Positions 27,984 to 36,668 are shown, counted from the first letter of the stretch. The stretch is DNA of 64,000 nt from Rhizobium leguminosarum (GCF_004123835.1 NZ_MZMU01000015.1:248001-312000); one strand, 5' to 3'. Program-made: numbers and translations. Notes: a model not told the origin generated them from the sequence alone.

Positions 27984-28439
27984 ATGCTCAACGAAAACGC
28001 CCAGACGGAACTTACGAAAACCGTGTCTGGTCGCGATGTCGCGCAGGCTGGTGCTCTCTGCTACCGTCGGAACGAAAACGGTGGAGTTGAAGTCCTTTTT
28101 GTAGGCAGCCGACGGAACGGTCGATGGGGCATTCCGAAGGGGCACGTCGAAGGTGGTGAGGTCAGCAGCGCCGCGGCGCTGAGAGAGGCGTTCGAGGAGG
28201 CCGGGGTCGCAGGCGTCGTCGACAAGACCGTGTTCGGTACGTTTTCTTATCGGAAGGACACGAGTCCCAACCAATACCACGTGGCCGTCCATCTTCTTAA
28301 GGTCTCGAGGATCGCGGACAAGTTTCCGGAGAAGGATGTCCGAAAGACACGGTGGTTCCCCTTGGAGACCGCGCTGCGGGAAGCGGCGCAGCCGGGCTTG
28401 CGGATGCTGTTGTCGCAGCTCGAGTCCGTGGGCGTATGA
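27984..28439 (+). CDS. NUDIX hydrolase
   Basis: Pyrophosphohydrolase of 151 residues with a perfect Nudix box: G-H-V-E-G-G-E-x7-R-E-A-F-E-E-A-G-V. The flanking GRWGIPKGHVE is typical of the DIPP/Ap4A-type subgroup. Start 27984 has CGGAGGCGG just upstream; the frame extends upstream without similarity. It is only distantly similar to the NUDIX protein at 25853, which lacks the first Glu. The stop overlaps the start of the esterase gene (ATGA), so these two are coupled. Confidence 0.88.
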   Translation: MLNENAQTELTKTVSGRDVAQAGALCYRRNENGGVEVLFVGSRRNGRWGIPKGHVEGGEVSSAAALREAFEEAGVAGVVDKTVFGTFSYRKDTSPNQYHVAVHLLKVSRIADKFPEKDVRKTRWFPLETALREAAQPGLRMLLSQLESVGV

Positions 28440-29464
28440 AAGTCGGTTTCGGCAAATCGCTAGCCCGGGTCCTCAAATCCCAGAAGAAATTCAGCAGGCT
28501 GATCGAGAAGGCCCTCAAGGCGCCGCGAAACAAGGCGAAACGCGCGACGCCGACACCCCGTGCCGCGAAACCGACTCTGGTCGAGACGACCGCATTTGGA
28601 AGCAATCCCGGCCGCCTGATCATGAAAACCTTCGTGCCGACAGCGCGGCTGCCGAAAAACCCGGCACTTGTGGTCGCGCTTCATGGTTGCCGACAAACAC
28701 CCGAAAGCCTGGATAGTGCCGCTGGCTTCTCCAAACTCGCAAAAGAACGCGGCTTCGTTCTCCTTTATCCTGAGCAGAGAAGCGCCAATAATTCGCAACG
28801 ATGCTTCAACTGGTTCCGCCCAAGCGCCGTCGCCAGAGACCGCGGAGAAATGCTCTCCATCAAGCAGATGATCGAACATGCTTGCGAAAGACATCGCATC
28901 GACCGCTCGAGGATCTTTATCGCAGGATTGTCTGCTGGCGGAGCGATGACGGCCGCGCTCGTTGCCAACTATCCCCCAATGTTCGCAGGCGCCGCGATCA
29001 TCGCAGGCATGCCCGTCGGATCGGCCCGAGATGCGATGTCCGCACTACGAGCGATGAAGTCGGGCGCGACGCCGCCGCCCGGCGGCTGGGGCCGAGCTGT
29101 TACGAAGATCTCTTCCGAGGTCAAGGCGTGGCCCGCGGTAACGATCTGGCAGGGCATGGACGATAGGACTGTGAACCCGGTCAACGCGAGCGCATGCATA
29201 GCACAGTGGCTCGAAGTCCAGGGCATCGACGAAGGCAGCGGACGTGCGGCGGAAAAACCGTGGGGCAGATTGCAGTCGTGGCGGGCCGCAGACGGTCTGA
29301 AGCTGGCCTTTTATTCGGTTAGGAACATGGGGCACGGGCTTCCAATCAAAATGCGGGACGCTGCGAAGTCGAGACGATCTGGAGACCCTTACGTCATTGC
29401 GGCAGAGATTTCGGCTCCAGCAGAATTGCTGCGACTATGGGGCTTGAAGAGACCTATGCTATAG
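28436..29464 (+). CDS. PHB depolymerase-family esterase with basic N-terminus
   Basis: Alpha/beta hydrolase of 342 residues of the poly(3-hydroxybutyrate) depolymerase/esterase PhaZ-LpqC group. The catalytic triad is read as Ser166 in GLSAG, Asp243 or Asp244 in GMDDRTV, and His301 in NMGHG; the oxyanion region is LHGCRQTP. There is no signal peptide. Instead residues 1-46 are extremely basic (about fifteen Lys/Arg, one acidic residue), resembling a nucleic-acid- or polyphosphate-binding tail. It may act on intracellular PHB. Start ATG 28436 overlaps the NUDIX stop. A different ester substrate remains possible. Confidence 0.85.
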   Translation: MKVGFGKSLARVLKSQKKFSRLIEKALKAPRNKAKRATPTPRAAKPTLVETTAFGSNPGRLIMKTFVPTARLPKNPALVVALHGCRQTPESLDSAAGFSKLAKERGFVLLYPEQRSANNSQRCFNWFRPSAVARDRGEMLSIKQMIEHACERHRIDRSRIFIAGLSAGGAMTAALVANYPPMFAGAAIIAGMPVGSARDAMSALRAMKSGATPPPGGWGRAVTKISSEVKAWPAVTIWQGMDDRTVNPVNASACIAQWLEVQGIDEGSGRAAEKPWGRLQSWRAADGLKLAFYSVRNMGHGLPIKMRDAAKSRRSGDPYVIAAEISAPAELLRLWGLKRPML

Positions 29465-29639
29465 TCGAAAACGCTGTGGCTAGGCCAAATTTTGTCTATT
29501 CCCGTTAAAGCAAGGTCATTGACCTGCGGCCCTCTCCCGGCGACCTCATTCGCTATTGCCGTTTCAAACCAAAGCGCCAAATCGGTGAAGTGGCGAGCTC
29601 CCGACTTTTCATCCGAAGCTCAGCCAAGAGGAACGCAGC

Positions 29640-31502
29640 ATGGATGCAAACAGCGGGCTCATCGGGGATAAGGTTGCCGCAAAACGTAGCCAGGAGGACG
29701 CAGCCGTCGTTCCGCGCGCGATAGAGAACCACGGCGTCATCGGCGATTTGGCGACGATCGCGCTTGTCGCTACCGACGGCACGATCGATTTTCTATGTTG
29801 GCCCGATTTCGACAGTCCGACAATTTTTGCTGCGCTGCTCGACCCGGAACGTGGTGGCATGTTTCGGATCGCTCCGGAGCTTGCCGACGCCCGCGTGACG
29901 CAACAGTATCTTCCGGATACGAACGTCCTCCTCACACGTTGGATGGGCGACAAGGCAAGCGGCGAACTTACTGATTTCATGTACGTGAAAAACAGCCGTA
30001 GCGACGGCTCGAGCATGGTTGTACGGCGCTTTCGTGTGACGCGCGGGAGTTTGAAGTTGCGTATGTCGTGCACTCCTCGGTTCGAATATGCGAGAAGACA
30101 GCTCCCGGCGAAGATGGAAGAGGGCGCTGTAATCTGGCGGCAGGCGAACGGCGAAGTTCTACGACTCTTGGCTGGTGTGCCACTCGTCGAGATCGATGGC
30201 GGCGTTATCGCCGAGATCACCCTTCAAGCTGGAGAGGGCGTCGATTTCATTCTCGACGACGGTGACGACAATGCGGAAGAAGCGACCACGGAGGAGATGG
30301 AAGATCAGACGGTCGCCTTCTGGCAGAACTGGGCGAGACAGTCGACCTATCGCGGACGCTGGCGCGAAATGGTCAATCGCTCTGCACTGGCGTTGAAGCT
30401 CATGACCTCGCGCAAGCACGGGTCGATCGTCGCCGCCGCAACCTTTGGCTTGCCGGAAACCCCCGGTGGCAGCCGCAACTGGGACTATCGCGCCACCTGG
30501 ATACGCGACGCCTCCTTCACAGTGTATGCATTGATGAGGCTTGGCTATCGCGACGAGGCGATGGCATTCAACGACTGGATCGGCCAGCGGGCGTCGGGAT
30601 GTGACGCCGGCGGCCGACTGAAGGTCATGTATGCGATCGACGGCGGCGAGGTGCCTAATGAGGCCAGCCTCGAGCACCTGCACGGCTATGGCGGTGCGAC
30701 GCCCGTCCGGGTGGGAAACAACGCTGCAGAACAGTTCCAGCTCGACATCTACGGTGAGCTTCTCGACTCGATCTATCTGAGCAACAAATACGGCCACGCA
30801 ATCTCTCACGATCACTGGGAGGGGGTTCGAAAGGTTGTGGAGTTTGTCTGCGACCACTGGGAGGATCCTGACGCCGGGATTTGGGAGATGCGCCGCGAGC
30901 CACAGGAGTTCCTCCATTCCAGGCTCATGTGTTGGGTGGCGGTAGATCGGGGAATACGTCTCGCGACCAAGCGATCCCTCGCGGCGCCTTTTTCCAAGTG
31001 GCATGACGTCAGGAACGACATTTACGAAGACATTTGGAAAAACTTCTGGAACGAGGAGAAGGGGCACTTTGTGCAGACAAAGGGCGGCGACACGCTTGAC
31101 GCCTCGCTGCTACTCATGCCGCTGGTGAGGTTTGTCAGTGCCACGGACCCGAGGTGGCTGTCGACCTTGACGGCGATCGGCGACCAACTAGCGGACGACG
31201 GTGTCGTGCACCGATATCGAAGTAATGACGGCCTTGACGGGGAGGAGGGCGCCTTCTCAGCCTGCTCATTCTGGTATGCAGAGTGTCTCGCACGAGCGGG
31301 GGACACCAAGAAGGCTCGCAGGGTCTTCGAGTCGGTTCTGAATTATGCCAACCATCTCGGGTTATATGCCGAGGAGTTTGATACCAAGGCGCAGCTCGCT
31401 GGCAATTTCCCGCAAGCCTTTACTCATCTCGCTCTCATCAGCGCAGCGTTCTACCTAGATCGCGAGCTCGACGATCGCAATAGCCAGGAATGGCGGCCGT
31501 AG
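29640..31502 (+). CDS. Glycoside hydrolase family 15 protein (glucoamylase/trehalase-like)
   Basis: 620-residue cytosolic protein of the GH15 fold: N-terminal beta-sandwich (NHGVIGDLATIALVATDGTIDFLCWPDFDSP), then the (alpha/alpha)6 barrel with RNWDYRATWIRDASFTVYAL, the likely general acid in GIWEMR, and EEGAFSACSFWYAECLARAG containing the second catalytic region. Bacterial members of this type hydrolyse trehalose or alpha-glucans. No signal peptide, so an internal sugar store such as glycogen or trehalose is the likely substrate. SD AAGAGGAAC precedes ATG 29640. It is last in the plus-strand series NUDIX-esterase-GH15, after a 175-base gap. Confidence 0.9.
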   Translation: MDANSGLIGDKVAAKRSQEDAAVVPRAIENHGVIGDLATIALVATDGTIDFLCWPDFDSPTIFAALLDPERGGMFRIAPELADARVTQQYLPDTNVLLTRWMGDKASGELTDFMYVKNSRSDGSSMVVRRFRVTRGSLKLRMSCTPRFEYARRQLPAKMEEGAVIWRQANGEVLRLLAGVPLVEIDGGVIAEITLQAGEGVDFILDDGDDNAEEATTEEMEDQTVAFWQNWARQSTYRGRWREMVNRSALALKLMTSRKHGSIVAAATFGLPETPGGSRNWDYRATWIRDASFTVYALMRLGYRDEAMAFNDWIGQRASGCDAGGRLKVMYAIDGGEVPNEASLEHLHGYGGATPVRVGNNAAEQFQLDIYGELLDSIYLSNKYGHAISHDHWEGVRKVVEFVCDHWEDPDAGIWEMRREPQEFLHSRLMCWVAVDRGIRLATKRSLAAPFSKWHDVRNDIYEDIWKNFWNEEKGHFVQTKGGDTLDASLLLMPLVRFVSATDPRWLSTLTAIGDQLADDGVVHRYRSNDGLDGEEGAFSACSFWYAECLARAGDTKKARRVFESVLNYANHLGLYAEEFDTKAQLAGNFPQAFTHLALISAAFYLDRELDDRNSQEWRP

Positions 31503-31705
31503 AGCCGACGAATACCGCTCCGCGTCCGAGTGGGGGCCGCCTTCAGATGGTAGCAAAGCACTTCCTCGGAGGACAGTAGGATCGCGCCCGGCCAGCGCCA
31601 CCGAATGTATTTCAGCTTAAGTTTTATGCGCTGGCGTTGGCAGTTTGGCTGCCTCGGAACTTTCAATGTCCCCAGTCAGTTCGTACTGTTGTGGAGGAAC
31701 CGGCC

Positions 31706-31876
31706 ATGTCCAAAAAGAATAATGCCCCATCAAAAAGGGGCAATCCTAAAGAGCAGCCTGTCAATCGCCCCGACCATAAGGAACCGCCGGAGCCTGACGA
31801 TCGTAAACGCCCGGCCCGTGATACAAGAGAGGCGCCGGTGCCCAACCCAAACGGCGAGCCTGTCGAGAAACTTTAG
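31706..31876 (+). CDS. Small hydrophilic protein
   Basis: 56-residue protein, MSKKNNAPSKRGNPKEQP..., with very high Pro, Lys, Arg, Asp and Asn and almost no hydrophobic residue, so probably intrinsically disordered. GGAGGAAC lies just upstream at good spacing. I recall similar short hydrophilic proteins in rhizobial stress loci but cannot name a family. The longer open frame from 31637 has no support. Confidence 0.65.
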   Translation: MSKKNNAPSKRGNPKEQPVNRPDHKEPPEPDDRKRPARDTREAPVPNPNGEPVEKL

Positions 31877-32130
31877 CGACTGCCAGACCCGTCATTAATT
31901 GGCTTTTAGGGTCAGCCTCGGTGTTGCTTTGAACAAGCGAGATCCGACCGTTTCGCACGATGACACAAAGACCGATCCTTGGGACCGGCTTGAGCGATAG
32001 CGAAGTCGGCAAATGCGAGACCAAGACGCACGTCCGCACAAAAGGCGCAACTAAACGCCTGCGCTGACATCTGACTTTTTTATGAGAGCAAGTTGCACGG
32101 AATTGTGGGCGCCGCGCTATTTCTGACGAG
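31877..32130. other. Intergenic region downstream of small protein gene
   Basis: No gene visible. It ends at the right copy of the ccdA 3'-end direct repeat (32131-32251) and marks the right edge of the segment bounded by that repeat. Confidence 0.35.
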
Positions 32131-32251
32131 CCCACGCAACCTGCCACATGGCCTGGAAAATCGGCAACCGGTGGTCTAGCCGATCTGCATCAGGATCGGA
32201 AAGGTTTGCTGGAACCAGATCGCCACATTGCTGACCCATCCCAACAGGAAG
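32131..32251. repeat. Direct repeat, right copy (ccdA 3' end)
   Basis: Near-identical partner of 24677-24798 (offset 7453). It covers about 45 bases downstream of the ccdA stop and the last 75 coding bases. This copy appears to be the native one because it completes a normal CcdA protein. Confidence 0.85.
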
Positions 32252-32925
32252 GCGAGGCCGGTAAGCACGAGGAAGAGACCCATTACCTTTTCCACAGTAC
32301 CGAGATGGCGGCGGAAGCGCGACAGGAAGCGCATGAAGGCGCCGGAAAAGCCGGCGGCGATCCAGAAGGGGATGGCAAGGCCGAGCGAATAGATGGCGAG
32401 CAGTCCGGCGCCGGAGCCGACCGTCTCGCGCGAGGCGGCAACGCCGAGGATGGCGCCGAGCACCGGGCCGATGCAGGGCGTCCAGCCGAATGCGAAGGCA
32501 AGGCCCATAATATAGGCGCCCGTCAGCGTCGCCGGCTTGCCGCTGCCCTGGAAGCGCGCCTCACGCGCCAGCACTCCGATTCGAAAGAGGCCAAGGAAGT
32601 TCAATCCCATGACGATGATGATCAGCCCGCCGATCTTCGACAGGAGGTCGAGATGCTGGCGAAGCGCCATGCCGATGCTGGAAGCACCGGCGCCAAGCGC
32701 CACGAAGACGGTGGCAAAGCCGAGCGTGAAGAGCAGTGCCGAGAAGAACACGCCGCGCCTGACGTCCGGCGCCACCGCCACCGCACCGCCGCCGCGGAAC
32801 TGCTCGACCGATATGCCGGCCATATAGCAGAGATAGGGCGGAACGAGGGGAAGCACGCAGGGCGACAGGAAGGAAAGCGCCCCGGCAATCAGCGCGCTCC
32901 ACAGGGAAATATCGGCAATCGACAC
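32176..32925 (-). CDS. ccdA: Cytochrome c biogenesis protein CcdA
   Basis: Inner-membrane thiol-disulfide carrier, 249 residues, with about six membrane segments. It transfers reducing equivalents to periplasmic thioredoxin-like proteins for cytochrome c maturation. Conserved motifs are LSPCVLPLVPPYLCYM (Cys23, Cys33) and the second redox Cys in GWTPCIGPVLG. The length fits the short CcdA form rather than DsbD. The last 24 residues recur in the decayed exporter at 24723 because of a direct repeat. No thioredoxin partner gene is adjacent. It lies 250 bases from tRNA-Lys on the opposite strand. Confidence 0.93.
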   Translation of the reverse strand: MSIADISLWSALIAGALSFLSPCVLPLVPPYLCYMAGISVEQFRGGGAVAVAPDVRRGVFFSALLFTLGFATVFVALGAGASSIGMALRQHLDLLSKIGGLIIIVMGLNFLGLFRIGVLAREARFQGSGKPATLTGAYIMGLAFAFGWTPCIGPVLGAILGVAASRETVGSGAGLLAIYSLGLAIPFWIAAGFSGAFMRFLSRFRRHLGTVEKVMGLFLVLTGLAFLLGWVSNVAIWFQQTFPILMQIG

Positions 32926-33001
32926 GCATTCTCTCCGGCTGCAATCTGCGTGATGTTCCTAGCTTTGCGGGCATGGGATTGCCAATCACCTTTTTGCGCG
33001 C

Positions 33002-33090
33002 GCAAGAAATCTGTCTTCGCTCGTGCAAGACATCGGTCTTTGCACGCAAGACATTTATCTTGGCGCGCGCAAGAAATGTGCCGGGCGCGG
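33002..33090. repeat. Four imperfect ~22-bp tandem repeats
   Basis: Units starting GCAAGAAATC (33002), GCAAGACATC (33025), GCAAGACATT (33046) and GCAAGAAATG (33069) repeat with 21-23 base spacing, each preceded by a GC-rich run (GCGCGC, CTCGT, GCAC, GCGCGC). They lie in the divergent gap between ccdA and tRNA-Lys. Iteron-like binding sites or decayed duplication are both possible. Confidence 0.6.
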
Positions 33091-33178
33091 AAAAAGGCAA
33101 ATTTTTCGGTTGACCGCAATGGGTCGCCTGCCTATGTTCCGCCCACTTCCAGCCGGGGTGGTCACACCCGCGGAGAGG

Positions 33179-33254
33179 GAGAGCGTAGCTCAGCTGGTAG
33201 AGCAACTGACTTTTAATCAGTAGGTCTCGGGTTCGAACCCCGACGCTCTCACCA
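33179..33254 (+). tRNA. tRNA-Lys (anticodon UUU)
   Basis: A complete 76-base cloverleaf: acceptor GAGAGCG pairs with CGCTCTC, D-arm GCTC...GAGC, anticodon stem ACTGA/TCAGT with loop CTTTTAA giving anticodon TTT (33212-33214), T-arm CGGGTTCGAACCCCG, and an encoded CCA end at 33252-33254. No 3'-end duplication was noticed in the window. Confidence 0.97.
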
Positions 33255-33464
33255 ACAATTCAAAGGCTTAAAGTCTTGGATTGGCCAAAATATCAGCTGT
33301 AATACCCTCACACATGTCTCGCACAGTTTGAGAGGGTGAAGTGACCTATGTCGCATCAAGCCAAATGGGCGGCCGATAATTCTACACGTAGAAATTTCAC
33401 GGCATTGTAATTACTTCGATAAGCACTACATCTGCGTGTATGCGCGATGCGCGCTAGGATGTTT

Positions 33465-35480
33465 ATGACCAATCCCCTCGACATCATTCTGAGCAACATG
33501 CAGCAAGGCGTCGCGTTCCTGAATGCGGATTTGCGCGTCGTGCTGGTCAACGATCGTTTTGCCGAATTGCTACGAGTTCCGAAGGGGCAGATTGCGGTTG
33601 GCGTCGATGCGAACGCAATAGCCGGGCAGATGGCGGCGAATCGGGACCAGTCCCAGATATGGCTGTTGCATCTGCTCATGAATTCCACTGCGCTGCATCA
33701 GCAAATAGAGATCGGCGATGGGTGGCTCCTCGCGTTCACTTCCACTCCGATTGACCACGACGGATGGTTGGTCCAGTGCGAGGACATGTCGCCGCTCGCC
33801 AGCTTAGAGAAGACTTTGGCTGAACAGCGAGGCCTTTTCGACACGGTCCTGGACAACATGCCACATGGATTGTGCATGTTCGATGCCGACAAAAATCTAA
33901 TGCTGTGCAACGCTGCCTACGCCCGCCTGTATTGCCTGCCAGAGCAGTTGACGCGGTCGGGAACGCCTCTTCAGCATATTCTCGATTATCGACAGACATT
34001 GGGCAATGCGCCCGCCCACCGTGAAAGCTATTTCGACGTTGTCGTCGAAGCCGCTCTGAAGGGGGCTACAGCCAGCCAGAACATAGCACTGATGGATGGC
34101 AGGGTCGTGAAGATCTCGCACAAGCCCATGGAAAACGGCGGATATGTCGCAGCGCATGAAGACGTCACCGAAGCTGTGCGTGCTGACGAGCAAATCAGAT
34201 ATATGGCCAGCCACGATCCGCTCACTGGATTGCCAAATCGGACGCTTTTGCGCGAGAAGATCGACAGGGAACTCTCGCTCGATGGAAAAACGAGCGCAGT
34301 CTTATGTTTGGACTTAGATCACTTCAAGGAAGTAAACGACACCTTGGGACATGCCGTGGGCGATCTTCTGCTCAAGGCGGTCGCGGATAGATTGGCAGAC
34401 TGTTTGCGCGAGGGGGATAGCATCGCGCGACTGGGCGGCGACGAATTTGTTGTTTTTCAAGCGGATGTTCGAGGCAGAGAACAGGCTTCAACTTTGGCGA
34501 AACGAATTGTCGAGGTTGTCGACAAGATTTTCGTCATCGATGGGAAGCCCATTCGCATCGGCGTCAGCATTGGCATTGCGATCGCCCCGGACGATGGCGA
34601 CGCCGCCGATTCAATATTGAGGCGTGCCGACACGGCACTGTACAAAGCAAAATCGAACGGCCGCGGCACCTTTTGTTTCTTCGAAACCGCGATGGATGCC
34701 AACCGACAAGAGCGCCGCAACCTTGAACTCGACCTTCAACGGGCCCTCGAGCACAATCAGTTTGAAATTTATTATCAGCCGCAGGTCGACGCGGCTAGCG
34801 AACAGGTTGTCGGCTTCGAGGCGCTCTTGCGCTGGCACCACCCCGAGCGAGGCCTGGTTCCACCGGCCGAGTTCATTCCACTGGCGGAGGAAACCGGGCT
34901 GATCGTGCCGATTGGGGAGTGGGTCTTGCGCCAAGCCTGTAATGACGCTGCGGGCTGGCCCGCAGATATCTGTGTCGCGGTCAATCTTTCCCCGCTTCAG
35001 TTCAGGAGCCAAACGCTGGCGCATACCGTCGTTTCCGCCCTGAGCGATGCCGGGCTGCCAGCCTCTCGCCTTGAGCTGGAGATTACGGAATCCGTTCTCC
35101 TCACCGACAACGAGACAGCATTGGCAACGCTTCATCACATCAGGGGCCTTGGAGTGCGGATTGCCATGGACGACTTCGGGACCGGCTATTCGTCGCTGAG
35201 CTATTTGCGGCTCTTTCCCTTCGACAAGATCAAGATCGACCAATCCTTCATTCGCGAACTTGGCAGCTCCAAGGACTGTGCGGCGATTGTGAAAGCGGTG
35301 GTCGATCTGGGCGCAAGTCTCGGTATCACGACAACAGCGGAAGGCGTTGAGACGAAAGATCAGCTCAGTCGAGTCAGAGAGCAGGGGTGCGGCGAAATTC
35401 AGGGCTATTTGTTCGGAAAACCTCTTCCTCTCAGCAGTGTCCATGACCTCATACGCGGGCGCTTGACAAGCGCTGCCTAA
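33465..35480 (+). CDS. PAS-GGDEF-EAL cyclic-di-GMP signalling protein
   Basis: 671-residue cytosolic protein. Two PAS-like domains (about 5-105 and 125-230; ending HEDVTEA) precede a GGDEF domain with an intact active site RLGGDEF and substrate region DLDHFKEVNDTLGH, then an EAL domain with EALLRW, ELEITES and the metal-binding DDFGTGYSS. Both enzyme signatures look intact, so it may make and degrade c-di-GMP, with PAS input deciding. There is no membrane segment. Start 33465 is chosen by a weak AGGA; 33459 and 33447 are in-frame options. Stands alone. Confidence 0.92.
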   Translation: MTNPLDIILSNMQQGVAFLNADLRVVLVNDRFAELLRVPKGQIAVGVDANAIAGQMAANRDQSQIWLLHLLMNSTALHQQIEIGDGWLLAFTSTPIDHDGWLVQCEDMSPLASLEKTLAEQRGLFDTVLDNMPHGLCMFDADKNLMLCNAAYARLYCLPEQLTRSGTPLQHILDYRQTLGNAPAHRESYFDVVVEAALKGATASQNIALMDGRVVKISHKPMENGGYVAAHEDVTEAVRADEQIRYMASHDPLTGLPNRTLLREKIDRELSLDGKTSAVLCLDLDHFKEVNDTLGHAVGDLLLKAVADRLADCLREGDSIARLGGDEFVVFQADVRGREQASTLAKRIVEVVDKIFVIDGKPIRIGVSIGIAIAPDDGDAADSILRRADTALYKAKSNGRGTFCFFETAMDANRQERRNLELDLQRALEHNQFEIYYQPQVDAASEQVVGFEALLRWHHPERGLVPPAEFIPLAEETGLIVPIGEWVLRQACNDAAGWPADICVAVNLSPLQFRSQTLAHTVVSALSDAGLPASRLELEITESVLLTDNETALATLHHIRGLGVRIAMDDFGTGYSSLSYLRLFPFDKIKIDQSFIRELGSSKDCAAIVKAVVDLGASLGITTTAEGVETKDQLSRVREQGCGEIQGYLFGKPLPLSSVHDLIRGRLTSAA

Positions 35481-35799
35481 TGCATGCCCATCTCTTGGCG
35501 TAACCTTGCGTGACTGAGAGTTGAAATAGGACCGGTTGCCCGGCCGCTATCTTTAGCCGTGCAGACGGCAGATTTGGTCACACCCAAAAATAAATACAAA
35601 ATAACTAACTAGTTTCAATAGGATATAGCGCGATGTATCAATTCTATGTGTAAAGGGTGTCAGTGATTGGGGCCCTTTTACGCACTTTACGGCACACGAT
35701 TGGCACATGACACATGGGCATGTAAAACAACCGCCGGCTGGTGAGGCCGACGGCTGCATACCGTATGGAACGCGCCCGCAGCGCAGGAACGCTTCGTTC
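35481..35799. other. Non-coding gap after GGDEF-EAL gene
   Basis: About 320 bases with no supported gene. The first half (35560-35700) is AT-rich. A short frame on each strand lacks a ribosome-binding site. No terminator with a clear T-tract was found. Confidence 0.35.
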
Positions 35800-36105
35800 T
35801 CAAGGCTGTCCAGCGGCCTCGACCAGAAATTCACTCATCTTTGCTGCCACGTCCTGCTCGCTGACGTCCTGACCAGCCGCTTGAAGATCCGATATAGCTT
35901 TCGAGAGAACTCCGGCGTCTCCACCCCCTTTAAAGCGGGCATCAGTGATTTCAGCGCCGTAGCCCGCAACATCATCCCGACCAATGAGGCCCGCAATCCA
36001 TTGCGCCAAAAGCCTGTCCATGCGAGATTTGAGCTTGATGGACCTCTCGGCGTCTTGGAAGTATTGATCCTCCATCGCCTTTTTGCGGTCTCCTAAGTCG
36101 GCCAT
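35800..36105 (-). CDS. DUF1476 (ATP synthase zeta-subunit-like) protein
   Basis: 101-residue, highly charged alpha-helical protein. The pattern DRKKAMEDQYFQDAE...KLKSRMDRLLAQWIAGLIG...YGAEITDARFK resembles DUF1476, the family that includes the alphaproteobacterial F1-ATPase inhibitor zeta subunit. The usual N-terminal FDKREQGFEKKF inhibitory segment is only partly matched, so this may be a diverged paralog. Start 36105 is preceded by GGGAGAA; the frame continues upstream without similarity. It is not near ATP synthase genes. Confidence 0.65.
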   Translation of the reverse strand: MADLGDRKKAMEDQYFQDAERSIKLKSRMDRLLAQWIAGLIGRDDVAGYGAEITDARFKGGGDAGVLSKAISDLQAAGQDVSEQDVAAKMSEFLVEAAGQP

Positions 36106-36341
36106 CGTTTTTTCTCCCTGATTTGTGTCATCTCCGCCTACAGAGTATTTTAGCACATTAAACGCCACACCATCTGATTTAACGTGATGATTCGTTTTCA
36201 CGACGAAGTCATCATCTCTTTGGACATCGTGTGTCACGGGATTCTATTCACACCTGCCGCGCGAGCCTCACGAAGCATCGCTTTTCGTAATCATGAACGA
36301 GTTGGCAAGCGCCGGTATAAATTTCACGGAAAGAAGCGATC

Positions 36342-36584
36342 TTAGATCAACAGTCGCATTAACGCGCCCTCGTCCTTCACGCCATGCTGGTACGAATGGA
36401 TAACCCGCTGAGCCAGATCTTCGCGATCGGTGTCTGTCGTGATTTGTCGCACCGAGCTGATGTGGTCGAAAACTCTCTGGCAGAGGGCAATTTCTTCGTC
36501 GCCCAACACGGTTTGTGCGTCGGCTATCTGGGATCGGATCATGATCGCCCTCACTTCCTTCGGATCGATGGGAAGGTGGAACAT
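36342..36584 (-). CDS. Small hypothetical protein
   Basis: About 80 residues, MFHLPIDPKEVRAIMIRSQIADAQ..., acidic and helical, with no membrane segment and no family that I can name. Start is uncertain: ATG 36584 (used here), ATG 36542 with a GAGG just upstream, or TTG 36668 directly abutting the stop of the neighbouring small gene. Same strand as the 64-residue gene just upstream, so probably an operon. Confidence 0.55.
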   Translation of the reverse strand: MFHLPIDPKEVRAIMIRSQIADAQTVLGDEEIALCQRVFDHISSVRQITTDTDREDLAQRVIHSYQHGVKDEGALMRLLI

Positions 36585-36668
36585 CTGCTTTTTAAGCGAA
36601 TGAAGGGAGACACAAGGTCGTGAGGTCTCGCGCCTATTTTCGGGATAGGTCTTTGTCCCATCTGACAA

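Noticed and set aside
33002..33090. CRISPR array
   Set aside because: Units are about 22 bases, imperfect, without spacers, and no cas gene is present anywhere in the window.
33179..33254. tRNA-Lys as attachment site of the 24.7-32.2 kb segment
   Set aside because: The segment ends in ccdA, not at the tRNA, and I saw no second copy of the tRNA 3' end in the window.
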